Notes: generated by a model from the letters alone, not told the origin. DNA of 64,000 nt from Telmatobacter sp. DSM 110680 (GCF_039994875.1 NZ_CP121196.1:5828001-5892000); one strand, 5' to 3'. Counted from the stretch's first letter, positions 1 to 9,077 are shown. A program made the numbers and translations.

Positions 1-63
1 TTCGCGTCAGTTATGCATAAAATGCCCGAATCGCCCTCAAACTTCACCTCTCAGGACAATAGA

Positions 64-94
64 AAGCCCCGAGAACGGTTGCGTCTCGGGGCTT
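64..94 (-). terminator. Rho-independent terminator
   Basis: Perfect 11-bp inverted repeat (arms 64-74 and 84-94, 9-nt loop). Read on the minus strand it is followed by a T-rich run and lies just past the stop codon of the small basic-protein gene at 114-515, so it should end that transcript. Confidence 0.8.
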
Positions 95-113
95 CGACTA
101 AGATTTGCAATTT

Positions 114-515
114 TCAGGCTTCGGTTGGTTGAACGGGCTTGCCTGCCTCCGGCGTGACAACGGTCACCTTGGTTGCCTTCTTAACCGATGCCTTTGGCTT
201 CTGAACCTTGGATTTGGTCGTCGGCTTCTTTGCCTGCTTGGTTGCCGTGGGCTTCGGCTTGAGTTCCTTTTCCGTATGGGGCTTAGAACGCCGTTTGAAT
301 CGAACCAATTTGCCATCTATTTTGATGCCCTTGTTCATTGCAACCGAACACTTGGCACGAACACTTTTCGTGGGGTCGTCGCCGGCGGGGTTGTAATGAG
401 CATCGAGCGATTTTGAGATTTCCTCGTACGAACAACCTCTGTCCCACATGGTTTTCAATTTCGTCCAGTTGAACGGCACCCGCTTCACACTTTCCTTTGT
501 TGCTGTCTTCCCCAT
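114..515 (-). CDS. Small basic protein with lysine/proline-rich tail
   Basis: A 133-residue protein. The start at 515 is chosen because an AAGGAGAG ribosome binding site sits just upstream; a longer reading to 584 has no such site. Residues 1-75 look like a small folded domain, perhaps a DNA-binding helical region (motifs FNWTKLKTMWDRG and SYEEISKSL). The last 55 residues are almost only K, P, T, A and V, in the style of histone-H1-like or nucleoid-associated tails. DNA binding is inferred from charge and the SYEEI helix only. I do not recognise the family. Confidence 0.65.
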   Translation of the reverse strand: MGKTATKESVKRVPFNWTKLKTMWDRGCSYEEISKSLDAHYNPAGDDPTKSVRAKCSVAMNKGIKIDGKLVRFKRRSKPHTEKELKPKPTATKQAKKPTTKSKVQKPKASVKKATKVTVVTPEAGKPVQPTEA

Positions 516-893
516 TGCTCTCCTTTTGCTGGTATCCCAGCCGAACTTAGCAATGAGTGCGTGACAATCGGATGCCGCCCTCAATGGACACCTAACTAGC
601 GAAGTTCACCCTGATGAACAATCTACTTTGACAAAGGTGCGAGCGATGCTTGCATTTGAGAGGTTCACGTCTCATGTACGCCTCGGATTCATGCATCACG
701 ATGGCAATGCTGGTTGGCAATTAAGGTATTAGCCATTGCTCCGGTGATGGTCGTCACCGTAAACGTGCTTGCCGCGAAGCAGAATCGCCCTTTCCACGAA
801 AAACAGAGATGCAACATGCTCTGCAGCGCACCTGTGTGAGAGAACGGACAGTGTTGTTCGTTCGAAATTCATTTCGAGGAGCGAAACAGCCGA
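516..893. other. Intergenic, no gene seen
   Basis: No convincing coding frame, RNA gene or repeat was found. It holds the promoter regions of the divergent genes at 114-515 and 894-1514. Confidence 0.5.
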
Positions 894-1514
894 ATGGACC
901 ATAGAAGAAAGCCGACCAAAACCTGCCCGTATTGTGCTGAGACCGTATTGAAGGCTGCACTAAAGTGCAAACACTGCGGGGAGTTTTTTGACGACTCTGG
1001 TGGATTTAGCGCTGCCTCCATACGCCGTTCCAGTCCTATCACTCCTCAGAGCGATGGCAAGAGTATTGATTCCTTCGCGGACGGCCTTGAGCAGGTTATC
1101 TTGTTTGAAAACCGTCGAACCGGTCAACGCAGAGAAGCTCCCGTTGGATTCTCTTTTACTAACCTATTTTTCGGATTCTTCGTTCCTTTATTCCGAGGTG
1201 ATTTGAAATGGGCGGTGATTCAGTTCTTCGCCGCTCTGTTCACCGCGGGGCTTTGTTGGCTGGTGTTTCCTTTTATCTATAACGGCCTATATATTAATGA
1301 CCTCGAGGCCAGCGGGTTTAGGCGAGTAGAGCCACCCAAACTAACCAGAGAGGATGGTGCCGAGCCCGAAGAATCTGTATTCCCGTGCCCAGTTTGCGGG
1401 AAGAACAACACAGCGCTCGCTGATGTCATGGACACCACCGCCACATGGCAATGTGCTGATTGCAGCCATCAATGGACGCTGCCCCTTGAACCGACAGTAT
1501 ATTTTAGCGGTTGA
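894..1514 (+). CDS. Membrane protein with two zinc ribbons
   Basis: A 206-residue protein. Residues 9-29 form a zinc ribbon (CPYC ... CKHC), a middle part around 85-130 has hydrophobic stretches like DUF2628-type membrane proteins, and the C-terminus carries a second ribbon (CPVC near 164, CADC near 191). An AGGAG lies about 13 nt before the ATG. Family members of this layout are uncharacterised bacterial membrane proteins. It is convergent with the ADP-ribosylglycohydrolase gene. The exact role is unknown. Confidence 0.75.
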   Translation: MDHRRKPTKTCPYCAETVLKAALKCKHCGEFFDDSGGFSAASIRRSSPITPQSDGKSIDSFADGLEQVILFENRRTGQRREAPVGFSFTNLFFGFFVPLFRGDLKWAVIQFFAALFTAGLCWLVFPFIYNGLYINDLEASGFRRVEPPKLTREDGAEPEESVFPCPVCGKNNTALADVMDTTATWQCADCSHQWTLPLEPTVYFSG

Positions 1515-1632
1515 AAGCGCTAGCAGGTCACCGAGTGCCGGGGTATCGATTGCATGGGCATCACTAATAGTAGGCATGGAGAACACGCCGCAGTAAGATG
1601 ACACCTCAAATCGATGTTGAACCAAACCTTCA

Positions 1633-2598
1633 TCAATCGACACCGTCCGCGTCCCCGCCAGCCACCAAGCACCGAGCGATTTTGAGTACATCCACAGGCC
1701 AGAAACATTCCGGGCGCGGGTGTCGGACGTTAGCCTGACCGAACTTTGGCCGACAATTCAAAACCTTCTCAACCCACTGGGCAGGGACAGAATGCATACC
1801 GTGGACAGCCCCGAGCAGCGCTCCAGCAATCGCTGCGTTCGTATCCGTATCACCGCCGCACATCACCGTATCCACGACACCTTCCTCCAATGATTTGGCG
1901 TGAAGTAGTTGGTACAAGGCATTCTGGAAAGCGATGAGAACCCATCCCTGTTGATGAACGTAATCGGCAGGTCTATGGTCCTCCGCATCGAGTATTGCCC
2001 TCATCAATGGCTTCTCGACCTTCATGGTTACTGCCCACTCCTTGATGTCTTCATATATCTGCTGTTCACTCGTCCATTGGCCGACCGCCTCCGCAATAGC
2101 CATAGCGAATAGCGAATTCGTTTGAAGACAGATTGGATGTGGATGAGTCAACGCAGCATCTTGCCGCGCGAACTCAGAAGTTTTCTCCTGATCCAAGTTG
2201 CAACAGAAGACGCCTAAAGGGCTAATGCGCATCAAGGCACCATTCGCTTGACTGTCGTGATTCGGATGGCCTCGTAATCCAGCTGCCACAGTGCTACCGC
2301 AATCAAACGGGGCTGAATTCAGCCACAGCAGGTATGCCCTTCGAGCCTCGTCCACGTCGTAGCGTCTGAACTTCACCAGCATTCTGGCCAAAGCTAAAGC
2401 CATCTCAGAATCATCGGTCGGCTGTCCCGCAACCGTCTCCCACGTTCCTCCATCTGCCAACTCCCGAACTCCGTCTGGGTATTTCCGTGCAATTTCTTCC
2501 GGCGATTGAAACTCCACGAGGCTCCCGAGGGAATCTCCAGCAAGCTGACCGAGTAAACAGGCTTGTGCACGCGAAAGCGTATGGGGATTAATGAACAT
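1633..2598 (-). CDS. ADP-ribosylglycohydrolase family protein
   Basis: A 321-residue protein of the DraG/ARH fold, which removes ADP-ribose from proteins, nucleic acids or small molecules using two Mg2+ ions. Visible signatures are TDDSEM at 61-66 and GGDTDTNAA near 248, which hold the metal-binding aspartates, and the N-terminal GQLAGDSLGSLVE. Length is normal for the family. AGGAGG lies 9 nt before the ATG. The substrate cannot be read from the sequence. In this setting, close to nucleases and an R-M locus, it could reverse a defence- or toxin-linked ADP-ribosylation, which is inference. Confidence 0.9.
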   Translation of the reverse strand: MFINPHTLSRAQACLLGQLAGDSLGSLVEFQSPEEIARKYPDGVRELADGGTWETVAGQPTDDSEMALALARMLVKFRRYDVDEARRAYLLWLNSAPFDCGSTVAAGLRGHPNHDSQANGALMRISPLGVFCCNLDQEKTSEFARQDAALTHPHPICLQTNSLFAMAIAEAVGQWTSEQQIYEDIKEWAVTMKVEKPLMRAILDAEDHRPADYVHQQGWVLIAFQNALYQLLHAKSLEEGVVDTVMCGGDTDTNAAIAGALLGAVHGMHSVPAQWVEKVLNCRPKFGQANVRHPRPECFWPVDVLKIARCLVAGGDADGVD

Positions 2599-2721
2599 GT
2601 TTGAAGCCTCCTACCAACTGCCCTTCCCATGGCAGTTGCGCTGATGGGCATTTGGCTCCTCAATGGCGTGTTGCTCAATATATGCCTCGGCAGAAAGACA
2701 ACTCCATTTTGACAAAAGCTC

Positions 2722-2828
2722 AGCGACCCTTCCGCTCACAGAGAGCCTTTTGACCCACCCTTGACCATGGGGTCTCAAAATCTCGCCAATTTTTGAAACT
2801 TTGACCCCCTGTTTTCGAGATCACATAC
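2722..2828 (+). repeat. Dispersed ~105-bp repeat, copy 1
   Basis: One of three related, same-orientation sequences (others at 12744 and 15231). Copies 1 and 3 align over their whole length, from an ACCCTT start to the shared end GAGATCACATA. It lies 61 bp upstream of the RecB-like nuclease gene, so it may include that gene's promoter. Confidence 0.7.
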
Positions 2829-2889
2829 AGCGCCAAACGCATTGGTAGACAATGCCTGCGACAACCGTGCTGGCACTCGGGAGGGTTCA

Positions 2890-4380
2890 ATGCGAATAGT
2901 CGCGTCAGATTTGATGTCGTTGTATCTGCCAAGCCCATGTTCAGGTCGCGTGATTCATAGGTTTCGAGGCGAGGAAGAAGCAGAACCAACTGAATTTGAT
3001 AGGGTGCTACGAGAACTCGGTCGCCGTCACGAGCAGGAGCATTTGCAGAGCCTCGGTGCCGTTGTGGACCTGAGCCGAGTGCCCAAAGAAGAACGATTCG
3101 GCAAAACGCTAGAGGCAATTGCCGCACGAGTCGCTGTTATCTACCAACCTGCCTTTCGCCTGATGACATCCATCGACGGCATCGAATGTGAGCTAGTTGG
3201 TTACCCTGACTTCCTGATTCTGAACGACGACGAATACATCATTCGAGATTCCAAGATGGCTCGTCGTATCGATGATGAGCATCACCCTGAAATCGTTCTT
3301 CAAGTTGGTCTGTATGGATATCTATTCGAACAAGCCTGCGGCAGAATACCGAAAGCAATTCAGGTGCATAGTGGGACGAACGCCATTGTCGACGTTCCAT
3401 ATGACGGTGGGGTAAACGCAATGGCGGAGTTGCGGCGAATAATCGCGTTGAGAGCAACCGAGGGCGAGTTCTATGAACCTGTTGGCTGGAGCAAGTGCAG
3501 TGCCTGTGGCTTCAAGGAGAAGTGTTGGGAAACCGCCAAACAAATCGATGACGTAGCCATACTGCCCGACGTAGACCAGAGTCTCGCAATTGCCCTCCAT
3601 GGAATCGGCGTAACTTCGATTAGCCAGCTCTTGCAATCTTTCGATATCACTTCATTGAGTGAATTCAAGCGTCCGGTCGGCAAGCGGATACAAAAGGTCG
3701 GAAAGAAAGCCGAGAGAATTCTCCTGTTCGCTGAATCGATGAAAACAAAGCAAGAACTGGTGCTGGCAATACCCGCGATACCATCTTTCCCAAATTATGT
3801 GATGTTCGACTTGGAAGGAATGCCGCCATACCTAGATGAAACCGACAAAATTTATCTGTGGGGAATGAGGGTGTTTGGGTCGACAGGAGGAGAATTCATG
3901 CCAGCGGTTGCCGGTTTCGGACCAGACGGTGATAGAGATGGCTGGCTTGAGTTCCTGCGAAATGCCGATAGCATCTTCCAAGCCTGTGGTGACGACATTC
4001 CATTTGTTCACTGGGCATCATACGAGAAAACCCACATCAGCCAATACAGCGATAGATACGGCGACCCTAATGGCGTTGCCGCGCACGTGAAAGCCAATCT
4101 TCTCGACCTGCTGACAATCGCCCACAAGTCTATAGTGCTTCCCTTACCGAGTTTCAGCCTGAAAGTGATTGAGAAGCACATCGGTTACCAGAGAACCCAA
4201 GAAGAATACGGTGGGACGTGGTCAATTGCCCAGTTCATCCTTGCCACGGAGACAAGAGACGAACAGTTACGGGCACAAATCATGGATCAGATTCTGAAAT
4301 ACAACGACGAAGACCTAGAGGCGACATGGGCAGTATTTGAGTGGCTGCGTGGCAAGAATCCATCGATTCCGAGCGCATAG
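2890..4380 (+). CDS. TM0106-family RecB-like nuclease
   Basis: A 496-residue protein. The start at 2890 follows GGGAGGG. The N-terminal half is a PD-(D/E)XK nuclease of the RecB type: PD at 106-107, D120-S-K122, and LQVGLYGYL as motif Q. It is followed by a Cys cluster (C-x2-C-x5-C with an earlier Cys) as in Fe-S-bearing Cas4/AddB-like nucleases. The C-terminal half holds an RNase-H/DnaQ-like exonuclease domain beginning FDLEGMP and ending near YNDEDLEAT. This matches the TM0106 family, a predicted single-strand nuclease of unknown pathway. No helicase is encoded next to it. Confidence 0.88.
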   Translation: MRIVASDLMSLYLPSPCSGRVIHRFRGEEEAEPTEFDRVLRELGRRHEQEHLQSLGAVVDLSRVPKEERFGKTLEAIAARVAVIYQPAFRLMTSIDGIECELVGYPDFLILNDDEYIIRDSKMARRIDDEHHPEIVLQVGLYGYLFEQACGRIPKAIQVHSGTNAIVDVPYDGGVNAMAELRRIIALRATEGEFYEPVGWSKCSACGFKEKCWETAKQIDDVAILPDVDQSLAIALHGIGVTSISQLLQSFDITSLSEFKRPVGKRIQKVGKKAERILLFAESMKTKQELVLAIPAIPSFPNYVMFDLEGMPPYLDETDKIYLWGMRVFGSTGGEFMPAVAGFGPDGDRDGWLEFLRNADSIFQACGDDIPFVHWASYEKTHISQYSDRYGDPNGVAAHVKANLLDLLTIAHKSIVLPLPSFSLKVIEKHIGYQRTQEEYGGTWSIAQFILATETRDEQLRAQIMDQILKYNDEDLEATWAVFEWLRGKNPSIPSA

Positions 4381-4567
4381 ACCGCATCCTGCGAAAGGTT
4401 CCGGGATAGGCGGATATAAATTACTCTCCGAGAGATAGGGAATAGGTGATATAGCCATATCCGTCAATGCGTTACCTCTTCAAGACGTTAAAAGCATTGG
4501 GAGTGGTCTGGCAATGAGGGATGCAGTTTCCCATCACTGAAGGAAATGGCGCATTGGTATGTCGGAA

Positions 4568-5104
4568 CTATACCTTTTCGAAGACGTACTTGGCCCAAAG
4601 CTTAAATTCTGCCGACCACTCCTTTACCTTCGCCTTTGGCATGCGCTGTTCAAGAACAATTGGGACCTCGAAAAAATAGCGTCCGGCCTCGCCCTTCGGA
4701 CCCCTGATGACGCGCTCTCGGCCATATCTGGCGACATATATTAGATACCCCCGCTTGGCATGGAGCACACTCTTCGCGTGGAGCAGCTTATTACGTTCCT
4801 TCTCAGCAGCTTGCACCCTCATGATTCTGCTTTCCTTAAGTTCAATCACAACCCATGGAACTCGACGCCTAAACACAACTAAATCTGGGTAAGTGCGACA
4901 ATCTCGAAGAAAAGGCTTATTCAACACACGGAATTTACCTGCGGATTCCTCATGCCCTTCTAGATATGTCTTGATTTTGCGCCATGCGAATGACTGGAGG
5001 TCTGCCTCGCAGAAGATTTGGTGCATCCTAAACGCTCGTGCGATGGAGACAACAAACGGTCCCCGCATGAATTGGTGGAATTCTTTGATACTGAGTTTGT
5101 CCAC
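4568..5104 (-). CDS. PD-(D/E)XK nuclease-like protein
   Basis: A 178-residue protein. The GTG at 5104 is chosen because AAGGTG precedes it and a TATACT -10-like box is further upstream; an upstream in-frame GTG at 5179 would add 25 residues. The core YPDLVVF ... WVVIELKES fits the PD-(D/E)XK catalytic pattern (D, then E-x-K after a hydrophobic strand). A basic helix (AAEKERNKLLHAK) follows. This suggests a restriction-like or repair endonuclease, possibly solitary. No methyltransferase is directly attached, the nearest being at 7171. Confidence 0.65.
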   Translation of the reverse strand: MDKLSIKEFHQFMRGPFVVSIARAFRMHQIFCEADLQSFAWRKIKTYLEGHEESAGKFRVLNKPFLRDCRTYPDLVVFRRRVPWVVIELKESRIMRVQAAEKERNKLLHAKSVLHAKRGYLIYVARYGRERVIRGPKGEAGRYFFEVPIVLEQRMPKAKVKEWSAEFKLWAKYVFEKV

Positions 5105-5195
5105 GTCGCACCTTGTCTTTGGGCTGCGAGCCAGTATAGTCCCTATTTCAAGAAAGAGTAGGCAGCAGCGATATGCCACTGCCTACTCCCAATCC

Positions 5196-5399
5196 CTACT
5201 TCTTTTGCTTTCCAAGATTCAAAAGCAATCCCGGCATTGGTGTTCGACTTAAAAGCTTTCCACGAGCGTCAACCGTCCCAATGTTGCTGACATTGCCTAG
5301 AGGCTGACCGCTCTTGTCGTAAACGTGCCTCTTTCCATCAGGCAGGGTTTGCACGGAACCGAGTGGTCGTCCAAAGCTATCCCAAACAATTTTTGGCAT
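5196..5399 (-). CDS. Small protein with internal repeat
   Basis: A 67-residue protein starting MPKIVWDSFGRPLG; the start at 5399 is fixed by CAAGGAG 6 nt upstream. It contains two short repeats (GRPLGSV and GQPLGNV), separated by a beta-rich stretch, like WG or MORN-type beta-hairpin repeats. It lies 91 bp upstream of and codirectional with the PD-(D/E)XK gene, so it may be in the same transcript. Function unknown. Confidence 0.6.
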   Translation of the reverse strand: MPKIVWDSFGRPLGSVQTLPDGKRHVYDKSGQPLGNVSNIGTVDARGKLLSRTPMPGLLLNLGKQKK

Positions 5400-5462
5400 G
5401 AATTTCTCCTTGTCAACGAGTGCGTCATTTGCCGAATCCTTCCTCGTGAGAGACAAAACGGC

Positions 5463-5987
5463 TTGGAACGCACCAATGCGTCGGAGGAATTTGCCGTGGA
5501 ACTTTTGAAACGAATTCAGGAGCTACTGTTAACGAAGGACGTCACTTCCGAGATTGATAAGGATGGCGACCTGATATTTATTGCAATGTGTGCCCCCGTC
5601 ATTGCTCGAATCGTTGTCTCTGCAACCAAATCGGCACTGATCGTTCGGGCCTACATTCCACTGGTTGTGCCTGCACATCGCCGCCAGACGATGTTTGAAT
5701 GCTTAGGTCGTGCAAACTGGCAACTTCGATTCGCCCGGTTTGAAATGGACCCAGAAGACGGGGAACTTAGATGCCGGGCCGATATGCCCATCCATGACGC
5801 GGTGCCATCCGAACGTCAACTAGTCTCCATAATTTACTCCGTTTGGAACGTCACAGAAGGTTATGCACCGGCACTTGTGGAAGTGATGATGGGGCAGGTG
5901 GAACCGGCTGTTGCAATCGCGCGGGTCGAGCAAAAGCAAAGCGACCCGGTCCGAATAGCGCAGGAAACAGATTTGTCGGTGAACTAA
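5463..5987 (+). CDS. YbjN-domain protein
   Basis: About 174 residues from a TTG start at 5463. The start is uncertain: the frame stays open to 5325 but would overlap the divergent gene at 5196-5399. The pattern of an acidic amphipathic N-terminus, a beta hairpin (DGDLIFIAMCAPVIARIVV), and NWQLRFARFEMDPEDGELRCRADMPI matches the YbjN / type III secretion chaperone-like fold. Such proteins are chaperone-like or regulatory. No partner is evident nearby. Confidence 0.65.
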   Translation: MERTNASEEFAVELLKRIQELLLTKDVTSEIDKDGDLIFIAMCAPVIARIVVSATKSALIVRAYIPLVVPAHRRQTMFECLGRANWQLRFARFEMDPEDGELRCRADMPIHDAVPSERQLVSIIYSVWNVTEGYAPALVEVMMGQVEPAVAIARVEQKQSDPVRIAQETDLSVN

Positions 5988-6030
5988 GGCTCCATGTTCG
6001 CAGAAGCAAGTCAGAGGACTTCTATATTGG

Positions 6031-6912
6031 TCATTCCTTCAATCCGTCGAACAATGTAGGGGAGAGCGACTTCGACAATCCCTCCTTCTTGGCTTGTGCT
6101 TTCTTTTCTGCCTTTTCTGCCCGTTCTCGATCTCTTAAGATTTTCTTTTCGGCCTCTCGCTTATCTCGCAATTCCTTCATCAAATCTCGGTATTTAGTCT
6201 GCGCCGACGCTACATCGAACACGGTCCTCTTCTCTTTTCCGAGAAACCAACCTATGCACACGGAGAGGTTATCGGTCCAGACATCGTCAGGAACGCCGCT
6301 GACTGGTTGAAGTACCTTGATCTGCTTTTCTTCACCAGCCTTCGCCCTCGGGAGGAGCCAGTTGCCCACTGTGTACATGAACTTCGACCAGTCCGCTGTT
6401 GAGGGGTGCATGCTCACCGCCAAGATGTCAAATTCTCCGAATCGGTATGGACGAGTTTTTCCCTCACCATCTTCTCCGTTCCGGGTCTTCTGCACTTCCA
6501 CGATGAAGAAGTCATCGGGATAGCACCGTAGGGAATTCGATGCTAATAATGGAATGCCCTTCTCCATCCTCTGTAACTTCACCTGAATTGTGACGGCGAG
6601 ATTCGCCACTGTGGTGGATTCGAGTTTGAAATCGTAGGGGCGTTCACCAACAACAGGAACTTGCTTCCATCCGACAAGCGAAGCCACCACTCTGGACTCA
6701 AACGCAGCTTCCGCTATCAAACCGCGAAGTCCTCGCTGTGAAATATCTTCTGACCTCGCGATCGCGTCGAGAATGAGTTCCCACTGAGTATTCCATTTCG
6801 ATTCCAATGGGTGAGCTAGAAGCCTCTTACGGAGATAGCGAGCAACTTCCTGAGCCTCGCTGTCCGAGAGAGTTTCTAGGACGCGCAGAACTTCATCAAC
6901 TTTTTGAGTCAT
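6031..6912 (-). CDS. Putative restriction endonuclease of the R-M locus
   Basis: A 293-residue protein. The start at 6912 follows GGGGAAG, and it overlaps the 3' end of the HTH gene by 17 nt, which suggests translational coupling. It has an N-terminal helical region, then YDFKLES ... TIQVKLQR (D94, Q110-V-K112), which fits a PD-(D/E)XK core with Q in place of D/E, and a long lysine/glutamate coiled-coil C-terminus. The nuclease call rests on this motif and on its position opposite an M.PvuII-like methyltransferase. The sequence is otherwise unlike any endonuclease I recognise, and its specificity is not readable. Confidence 0.6.
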   Translation of the reverse strand: MTQKVDEVLRVLETLSDSEAQEVARYLRKRLLAHPLESKWNTQWELILDAIARSEDISQRGLRGLIAEAAFESRVVASLVGWKQVPVVGERPYDFKLESTTVANLAVTIQVKLQRMEKGIPLLASNSLRCYPDDFFIVEVQKTRNGEDGEGKTRPYRFGEFDILAVSMHPSTADWSKFMYTVGNWLLPRAKAGEEKQIKVLQPVSGVPDDVWTDNLSVCIGWFLGKEKRTVFDVASAQTKYRDLMKELRDKREAEKKILRDRERAEKAEKKAQAKKEGLSKSLSPTLFDGLKE

Positions 6913-7156
6913 GCTTCCCCGGTCTGCCCGGTGATTCCGACTTGAATTTGCGCACTTCGATGAGCCGCAGAAAAACGCGACCACCAACATTCAGGACCTG
7001 AAAACGTCCCTTCTTCACCAGCCGCGCGATTGCTTGGCGAGAAACGCCCCTGATCCGCGCAGCCTCAGCCTGTGTGATCCATTCAGAACCTTTTAGTTCG
7101 GCTGGAGAATAGGTTGACAATGACAACCCATTTCGGCTATCGTCTTCTTCAGTCAT
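6896..7156 (-). CDS. Small HTH DNA-binding controller
   Basis: An 86-residue protein with a MerR/excisionase-type helix-turn-helix at about 28-65 (WITQAEAARIRGVSRQAIARLV followed by the wing GRFQVLNVGGRVFL). It sits between the endonuclease candidate, whose start it overlaps, and the divergent methyltransferase, whose start is only 14 nt away. This is the position taken by controller (C) proteins in PvuII-like systems, but the fold differs from the usual XRE-type C proteins. It probably sets the order of methyltransferase and endonuclease expression. Confidence 0.75.
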   Translation of the reverse strand: MTEEDDSRNGLSLSTYSPAELKGSEWITQAEAARIRGVSRQAIARLVKKGRFQVLNVGGRVFLRLIEVRKFKSESPGRPGKHDSKS

Positions 7157-7170
7157 ACTGAAATATATCC

Positions 7171-8223
7171 ATGCCTCGAAAGCTGCCGAACTACCCGAAC
7201 ACGATGCAAGATACTCCCCTTGCTGTTCCCAATAAAATCGCAGACGAAGAACCACCGCTTGTCGTCCGCGAGGACCACCCACGGCACCTTCTCGTTCGTG
7301 AACCAGCATACGTTACGCCGCTGGGCGCAGCTTACGCAGCAGACTCCCTCGATGTACTTCGAGGTCTACCCACTGGAAGCGTGAACCTGGTAGTGACTTC
7401 GCCGCCGTATGCTCTGCACTTTAAGAAAGCATACGGCAACGTAGCGAAAGACAGCTACATCAATTGGTTCCTGCCGTTTGCAAGAGAGATTCTTCGTGTC
7501 TTGGCGGAAGATGGTAGCTTTGTCCTGAACATCGGCGGGAGCTATAACAAGGGAACGCCAACGCGATCCATATATCACTACAAGCTGTTGATCGCTTTGG
7601 TCGAAGAGGTCGGATTCCATCTCTCACAAGAATGCTTCTGGTACAACCCTGCCAAGATGCCGGTGCCTGCAGAGTGGGTGACTGTTAGACGAATTCGAAT
7701 TAAGGATTCCGTCGAGTACGTTTGGTGGTTGTCAAAAACCGCTTGGCCAAAAGCTTCAAATCTAAAGGTTCTCAAAGAATACAGCGAGGACATGCTTCGC
7801 CTAAATCGCAATGGAGTACGCGAAACTGTCAGACCGTCTGGACACGTCATTCGCCAAAGTTGGGACAAAGTTCATGCGGGCGGAGCCATCCCGGCAAACA
7901 TCGTAGAAGAACAGCTGAACGAGGCAGACTCGCTGCTAAAGTTTGGGAACAACTCTGCAAATGACGAGTACACGATGATGTGTAAGAAAGCCGGCTTGAA
8001 TATCCACCCGGCAAGATTTCCTGCGGCTCTTCCCTCTTTTTTCATTAGGCTCCTAACCGATGCCAACGACCTCGTCTTCGACCCCTTCGCCGGATCAAAT
8101 ACTGCTGGCGCTGTCTCGGAAGAGTTGGGTAGGCGGTGGATTGCGTCGGAACAGCTCGATGAATACGTGCAGGCCAGTAAGTTCCGTTTCAGAGCCGCAA
8201 TCGAGCAGCCCACGCTGTTCTGA
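7171..8223 (+). CDS. DNA methyltransferase, beta class, M.PvuII-like
   Basis: A 350-residue SAM-dependent DNA methyltransferase acting on an amino group (N4-cytosine or N6-adenine). Catalytic motif IV TSPPY is at 76-80 and SAM motif I DPFAGSNT at 304-311, so the order is IV before I (beta class). Long stretches (GSFVLNIGGSY, RSIY, ARFPAALPSFFIRLLT) resemble M.PvuII. Residues 80-300 include the target recognition region. It protects host DNA from the partner endonuclease at 6031-6912. An alternative start at 7204 is possible. The target site is not predictable. Confidence 0.93.
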   Translation: MPRKLPNYPNTMQDTPLAVPNKIADEEPPLVVREDHPRHLLVREPAYVTPLGAAYAADSLDVLRGLPTGSVNLVVTSPPYALHFKKAYGNVAKDSYINWFLPFAREILRVLAEDGSFVLNIGGSYNKGTPTRSIYHYKLLIALVEEVGFHLSQECFWYNPAKMPVPAEWVTVRRIRIKDSVEYVWWLSKTAWPKASNLKVLKEYSEDMLRLNRNGVRETVRPSGHVIRQSWDKVHAGGAIPANIVEEQLNEADSLLKFGNNSANDEYTMMCKKAGLNIHPARFPAALPSFFIRLLTDANDLVFDPFAGSNTAGAVSEELGRRWIASEQLDEYVQASKFRFRAAIEQPTLF

Positions 8224-8330
8224 CTCCGTCTGATTGCGAAGGATCGGGATTTATTCTCATCGAGAAATCCAGTCAGAACCAATATCGGCATCGCTAGGAA
8301 AACGACACGAGCCAATTCCGACCTTTGTGA

Positions 8331-8336
8331 TAGAGT
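8331..8336 (+). promoter_or_regulatory. -10-like box (TAGAGT), leaderless promoter
   Basis: The hexamer ends 9 nt before the ATG at 8346. The same leader, GATAGAGTTTCGCCATC followed by the start, recurs almost unchanged before the related gene at 9522. There is no Shine-Dalgarno, so the mRNA may be leaderless. Confidence 0.5.
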
Positions 8337-8345
8337 TTCGCCATC

Positions 8346-9077
8346 ATGCCAAAGGGCCTAGCGTTGTTCCTTGCTCTACTCTGCTCAATTTCGCCAGTCT
8401 TCGGTCAGAAAGCGACTTCTCATCCAGACAACAATCCTCAAGTAGCCGCCGCGCCGATCCAAGCTCAACCAGATGCCATTTCATCCAAATGGTATGCATC
8501 ATCCGAATGGTGGCTCGTTGTTATGGCAGCCGTGACAGCAGGTGTGATTTGCTGGCAGTCGTGGGAAACCAGAAAAGCCGCACAAGCAAGCAAGGACAGC
8601 ATCGCGCTCGTTCTCTCCAAAGAAAGGGCGCGATTGGCGATAAAAGTGTGGCGAAGCTTATGGTTCAACAATCCAGATGTGATTATGGAACTGCTCAAGG
8701 CTCCTGCCGTTCAATTTCGAGCTACGAATGTCGGGCCGACGCATGCTTTTAATGTTCAACTCTTCGTCTCCTACCTGCTCACCGAGTCCGAAGACCCTGA
8801 AGTGCTTCCAGAAGCCACAGCGTTGTCCATCTCGAATACGATGAAGGCCGACGGGAAAGACGTATATCCGATTCTCAAGCCAACACTCGCGAATACTCTC
8901 TACGAATTGGGTGCCCTTGTCGGAGGAACAAAATATTTGCAGCTTGGTGGAAAGCTAACATATATGGATGTATTTGGAGAACCGAGGGAAACACGCTTCC
9001 GCTACATCTACAAAAAAGGTAGCGGGAGAAATGAATGGATAGAGCACGGTGTGCCATCCGAGAATGAGGCGACCTAA
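8346..9077 (+). CDS. Membrane-anchored protein, paralogue A
   Basis: A 243-residue protein. Residues 1-21 look like a signal peptide ending near VFGQ, followed by a low-complexity linker and one membrane segment at about 57-75 (WWLVVMAAVTAGVICW). The rest (LSKERARLAIKVW ..., NVGPTHAFNVQLFVSYLL) is predicted cytoplasmic. It has the same layout as the protein at 9522-10334: signal, Pro/Ala-rich linker, one membrane segment, then a beta-rich domain containing an N-x-G/S-G-x-x-A motif. No function is known. Its location beside the R-M locus suggests, but does not show, a defence role. Confidence 0.75.
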   Translation: MPKGLALFLALLCSISPVFGQKATSHPDNNPQVAAAPIQAQPDAISSKWYASSEWWLVVMAAVTAGVICWQSWETRKAAQASKDSIALVLSKERARLAIKVWRSLWFNNPDVIMELLKAPAVQFRATNVGPTHAFNVQLFVSYLLTESEDPEVLPEATALSISNTMKADGKDVYPILKPTLANTLYELGALVGGTKYLQLGGKLTYMDVFGEPRETRFRYIYKKGSGRNEWIEHGVPSENEAT

